A DNA stretch of 64,000 bases from Virgibacillus ndiopensis (GTDB lineage: Bacteria > Bacillota > Bacilli > Bacillales > Amphibacillaceae). Positions within the stretch are counted from its first letter, which is position 1, and every line of letters starts with the position of its first letter. Location: the NCBI RefSeq assembly GCF_900187325.1, contig NZ_FZMZ01000004.1, positions 186,001 to 250,000 of the forward strand. Direction: 5' to 3'. The notes below the pieces were generated by a model. That model did not search any database, was not told where the DNA came from, and worked only from the letters and a program-made list of their open reading frames with translations. This document shows, one piece after another, positions 61,099 through 64,000 of the stretch. Position numbers and translations under genes: made by a program.

Positions 61099-62517
61099 TT
61101 GGACAGAATACAAGGAAACGTGGATAAACAGGTCAAAAGAAAACATCCACCTGGTTTATTTCTGTTGTTTATCACAGAAATGTGGGAGCGTTATAGTTAC
61201 TATGGCATGAGAGGTATCCTTGTTCTTTACTTGACTGAACAGTTAATAAGTGGCGGTCTTGGGATGGACGATGCCTCAGCTTTACAGTTGTATGGTTTAT
61301 ATACAGGTCTCGTTTATTTGACTCCAATGATTGGCGGTTGGCTGACTGACCGACATATGGGCCTACGAACTGCTATAACCATTGGCGGGATAACAATGGC
61401 ATTGGGTGATTTTACATTATTTGCTGTTCAGCATCAATGGGGCCTGTATTTGGGGCTAATTCTGTTAATCATCGGAAACGGGTTCTTTAAACCGAATATA
61501 TCAACGTTAGTCGGTGAGCTTTACGATAAAAATGACGAACGCAAGGATTCTGCTTTTACAATATTTTATATGGGGATTAACCTTGGAGCATTTTTCTCTC
61601 CACTAATCGCCGGACTTATTTATGGTGAATGGTTTTACTCAAACCAAAACGGTGTTGAGTATTTTGGTTATCATTTTGCTTTCTTAGCATCTTCCATTGG
61701 GATGATTATTGGTCAAATATTGTTCTCGACACTTTCTAATAAATATTTGGGTGATATTGGTAAAAAACCATCACGAGACAAGGCTACCCCAGAAAATGCT
61801 GCAAAAGCAAAACCGTTAACTACGAATGAGAAGCATAGAACAACCGTTATCTTTATTTTAGCAGCGTTTGTTATTATGTTCTGGGTTGGTTTTGAACAAG
61901 CTGGTGCTTCGTTTACACTCTATACAAGGGATTTCATTGATCGGACGATCTTTGGCTGGGAAGTACCCGTTTCGTGGTTCCAATCATTAAATCCATTGTT
62001 CATATTAATTTTAGCTCCAGTTATATCAGCGATCTGGGTCAAGCTTTCACGATCTAAACGAGGAGATTTTTCCATACCGACGAAAATGTCGTTTGGGCTC
62101 ATGCTGCTTGGACTTGGTTTTATGATTATGGTTCCGGCAGTATTAATTACCGGTAGTGATGAAGGTAACATTACAGTTCAGGCTAACATGTTATTTATGA
62201 TTTTCACCTACTTGATGCATACGCTCGGTGAATTGTGCTTGTCACCAATCGGATTATCCATGGTTACAAAAATGTCGCCACTGAAATTTGCATCACTTTT
62301 AATGGGTGTTTGGTTCTTAAGCAACGCAGCGGCTAACTATTTAGCTGGGCATGTAGCTTCTTTAACAACTACTTTTGGGTACCTTGAAATTTTCGCCTAT
62401 CTTGGTATCGCAGCTATTGCACTCGGTCTGCTATTACTAGCCCTAACCAAACCAATCCAAAAACTCATGCACCTTGATGAGCTGGATGACGTAGACGACA
62501 CAAAAGGAATCAGATAA
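61099..62517 (+). CDS. dtpT: Proton-dependent oligopeptide transporter (POT/PTR2)
   Basis: 472 residues, about fourteen spans. POT signatures: EMWERYSYYGMRGILVLYLT (ExxERFxYY), GGWLTDRHMGLRTAITIGG, GNGFFKPNISTLVGELYD and FTIFYMGINLGAFFSPLIAG. Imports di- and tripeptides with protons across the cell membrane. TTG start, GGAGGG upstream. Ends in a GC-rich terminator palindrome. Confidence 0.93.
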   Translation: MDRIQGNVDKQVKRKHPPGLFLLFITEMWERYSYYGMRGILVLYLTEQLISGGLGMDDASALQLYGLYTGLVYLTPMIGGWLTDRHMGLRTAITIGGITMALGDFTLFAVQHQWGLYLGLILLIIGNGFFKPNISTLVGELYDKNDERKDSAFTIFYMGINLGAFFSPLIAGLIYGEWFYSNQNGVEYFGYHFAFLASSIGMIIGQILFSTLSNKYLGDIGKKPSRDKATPENAAKAKPLTTNEKHRTTVIFILAAFVIMFWVGFEQAGASFTLYTRDFIDRTIFGWEVPVSWFQSLNPLFILILAPVISAIWVKLSRSKRGDFSIPTKMSFGLMLLGLGFMIMVPAVLITGSDEGNITVQANMLFMIFTYLMHTLGELCLSPIGLSMVTKMSPLKFASLLMGVWFLSNAAANYLAGHVASLTTTFGYLEIFAYLGIAAIALGLLLLALTKPIQKLMHLDELDDVDDTKGIR

Positions 62518-62522
62518 GCAGT

Positions 62523-62549
62523 GGGACAAGGGGTCAGTCCCCTTGTCCC
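62523..62549. repeat. GCGGGACA palindrome, copy 5, shared terminator
   Basis: GGGACAAGGGG (62523-62533) and CCCCTTGTCCC (62539-62549), 5-nt loop, perfect 11-bp stem between two convergent genes. Confidence 0.75.
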
Positions 62550-62550
62550 G

Positions 62551-63489
62551 CTAATAAGACTCAATCAAATTCTTTCTTTCCTTTTCAATGGCAACTAATT
62601 CCCTTTCTTTTTGTTCAGCTTCTATCTTCAATTTCCTTAGGATATTATCCACGTTAAATTTTTGATTTTTTGCTTGTTCCAAGGAATCTTGAATTCTTCC
62701 TTGAACCATCCAATCCGATATGATTCCATCGAAGAAAAAGTCGGCAAATTTTAACAGCCCGGAAATCTCTATTTGCAAATTAGCGGTTTCATCTAGATCA
62801 AGCAATTCCTTTTGAAAGCTTCTCATTTTAGACTGTGCCTGATGAATAGATTCAGTAGCATCATCAATATGACTATGTTTAGCTAAACCTGAGATTGCCC
62901 CGCCACCAATCATATCGAAGGTACCCCATCCGGCAGCACTTTCAAGCGAACTTACAGCATTATTAAGTTCGTATGTAACACGATTTCCCGCGTTAATCGC
63001 TTCATTCAGCTCGGTAATATACGCCTGTACGTCACCCTCCTGCTCACTTAAATCGTATAATGCATCCGCGGAAGCAGAATTGCTTTTAGTAATCAGTTCT
63101 TCCTTTACGGTCAACACTTTTCGATATTCATTTTCAGCATTTGCCACATCTTGTAATTTAGTTTGAAGTACTGCAATAGAATCGTTGATTTCATGTTTCG
63201 TTTTCATGGCTTCCTTCAGCATCAATTGTACTGCCGCTACTTCTTGTTTTTCCTTCCGCAGCTTTTCTTCTTTTGATCCGAAAAATGTTTGAAATAAGCT
63301 CGTCAAACTAATGCCTTCCAACTTCTCAACACCCTTCATTTCATCAGCGAGCTGATCTTCCAGATTAACAATCGTATTCTCTATTTCTGATAATTCATCT
63401 CTATAATCGGTTAATTGTCTTCCCCATTTTTTCTTGCTGCTCAGTGCTCCTTTTATTTGCACTAGTTGTTGATTTATTTCTTTATACAT
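62551..63489 (-). CDS. Coiled-coil protein of unknown function
   Basis: 312 residues; the start at 63489 follows GGGGG at 6 nt, the longer frame has no site. Almost entirely helical and charged (EKLRKEKQEVAAVQLMLKEA, KAEENEYRK-like stretches) with a central Gly-rich patch (AAGWGTFDMIGGGAISGLAK) that could insert in or touch a membrane. No signal peptide. Family not recognised; resembles bacillar proteins of toxic-anion or phage-shock type only in composition. Confidence 0.6.
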   Translation of the reverse strand: MYKEINQQLVQIKGALSSKKKWGRQLTDYRDELSEIENTIVNLEDQLADEMKGVEKLEGISLTSLFQTFFGSKEEKLRKEKQEVAAVQLMLKEAMKTKHEINDSIAVLQTKLQDVANAENEYRKVLTVKEELITKSNSASADALYDLSEQEGDVQAYITELNEAINAGNRVTYELNNAVSSLESAAGWGTFDMIGGGAISGLAKHSHIDDATESIHQAQSKMRSFQKELLDLDETANLQIEISGLLKFADFFFDGIISDWMVQGRIQDSLEQAKNQKFNVDNILRKLKIEAEQKERELVAIEKERKNLIESY

Positions 63490-63589
63490 GTAAATCCCCC
63501 TTCGTAAACCTATCTTAGAACATTTAATAAAACGGATATAATGTATACGTTTTAAGGAGTGTTTACGTTTCATTTTTCTATTAAAGCAG

Positions 63590-64000
63590 CTATTCTTTAT
63601 TAATAACAATCGATAATTTATAGCTCACATAATTGCTCAAGTCTGTTAAAAATGCATCTACTATTTCATTGGATGGAAATTTACATTCGAGCATATAACA
63701 ACTTTCGCCACTGACTTTGTAGTTGTTTATAACATATTGAGCTTGTTTTTTTATGAACGATAAATAAGGTTGATGATTTGTACTTTTCGTAAAAATATGT
63801 ATAATTGCATGAACAGAATACCCCATTTTTACTTGGTTAACTTTAATCGTATACCCTTCAATAACACCACTGTCTTCCAATTTTGCCACTCTTGCTGCTG
63901 TAGCTGGTCCTGTCAAATGGACTTTCTCGCCTAATTCTTTCATTGTAATCCGACTGTTTCTGGATAGTTCATCTATGATAAAAATATCTGTGTTATCCAA
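63590..64000 (-). CDS. Lrp/AsnC-family regulator, N-terminal end at window edge
   Basis: 136 residues visible. Helix-turn-helix (NSRITMKELGEKVHLTGPAT, AARVAKLEDSGVIEGYTIKV) and the RAM/AsnC ligand domain (YKVSGESCYMLECKFPSNEI). A TTG at the very edge could be the start, but a few N-terminal residues may lie outside. Such proteins form octamers controlled by amino acids; target unknown. Confidence 0.88.
   Translation of the reverse strand: MDNTDIFIIDELSRNSRITMKELGEKVHLTGPATAARVAKLEDSGVIEGYTIKVNQVKMGYSVHAIIHIFTKSTNHQPYLSFIKKQAQYVINNYKVSGESCYMLECKFPSNEIVDAFLTDLSNYVSYKLSIVINKE

Overview
The window looks like the chromosome of a low-GC, spore-forming Bacillaceae, most like Oceanobacillus/Virgibacillus-type halotolerant bacilli. 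Supporting this are AT-rich DNA with strong AGGAGG-type ribosome binding sites, a ComK homologue, a CwlJ-type cortex hydrolase, a class I fructose-bisphosphate aldolase, a DUF4181 membrane protein, a SEC-C protein relic and small basic peptides. The genus is inference. No rRNA, tRNA or CRISPR array was seen.

Layout. 0-6.6 kb: a sulfolactate degradation cluster (SuyA, SuyB, a Ldh2-type and a 2-hydroxyacid-type dehydrogenase, a FadR-type regulator, a cut-off aldehyde dehydrogenase, a divergent LysR). 6.8-8.1 kb: a GNAT acetyltransferase and a secreted zinc peptidase. 8.1-16 kb: a mannoside uptake and hydrolysis operon (binding protein, two permeases, GH38 alpha-mannosidase) with a GntR/LacI-type regulator, then fructose-bisphosphate aldolase. 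17.4-24.4 kb: a tripartite tricarboxylate transporter (TctABC) with GalB-like hydratase, RraA/GalC-like aldolase, a DUF1932 dehydrogenase, a DUF6282 protein and a GntR regulator, probably one catabolic unit for an organic acid. 25-28.3 kb: FMN reductase, ABM monooxygenase, 14-helix MFS exporter and TetR regulator with two matching operators. 28.4-36.3 kb: small hypothetical, sporulation, DnaD-like, sigma factor, ComK and NTP pyrophosphohydrolase genes, with several gene relics.

36.4-56.4 kb is a defence island. Its left half is a McrBC-like restriction-modification locus: a DUF2357-type nuclease, an EVE-like domain fused to a McrB-type AAA+ motor, a 574-aa protein of unknown role and a divergent m5C methyltransferase. 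Its motor gene carries an in-frame stop and its nuclease gene is split, so it may be decaying. A DUF3800 gene and a complete IS21-family element (6-bp target duplication) follow. The right half is an intact, tightly packed five-gene operon: a 1081-aa protein with helix-hairpin-helix-like segments and a sigma region-4 helix-turn-helix, a PLD-nuclease/SF2 helicase, a 57-aa protein, a DndD-like SMC ATPase with a zinc-hook CxxC, and a Dnd-associated-protein-4-like protein. No phosphorothioation modification genes (DndA/B/C/E) are present. This operon is the best candidate for an undescribed system.

56.6-64 kb: a lipoprotein, a SEC-C pseudogene with three lesions, a type I toxin-antitoxin locus (35-aa membrane peptide with a convergent antisense RNA), small basic peptides, a nucleotidyltransferase, a peptide transporter, a coiled-coil protein and an Lrp/AsnC regulator. 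A GC-rich palindrome family built on GCGGGACA...TGTCCCGC recurs at gene ends from 33 kb to 62.5 kb.
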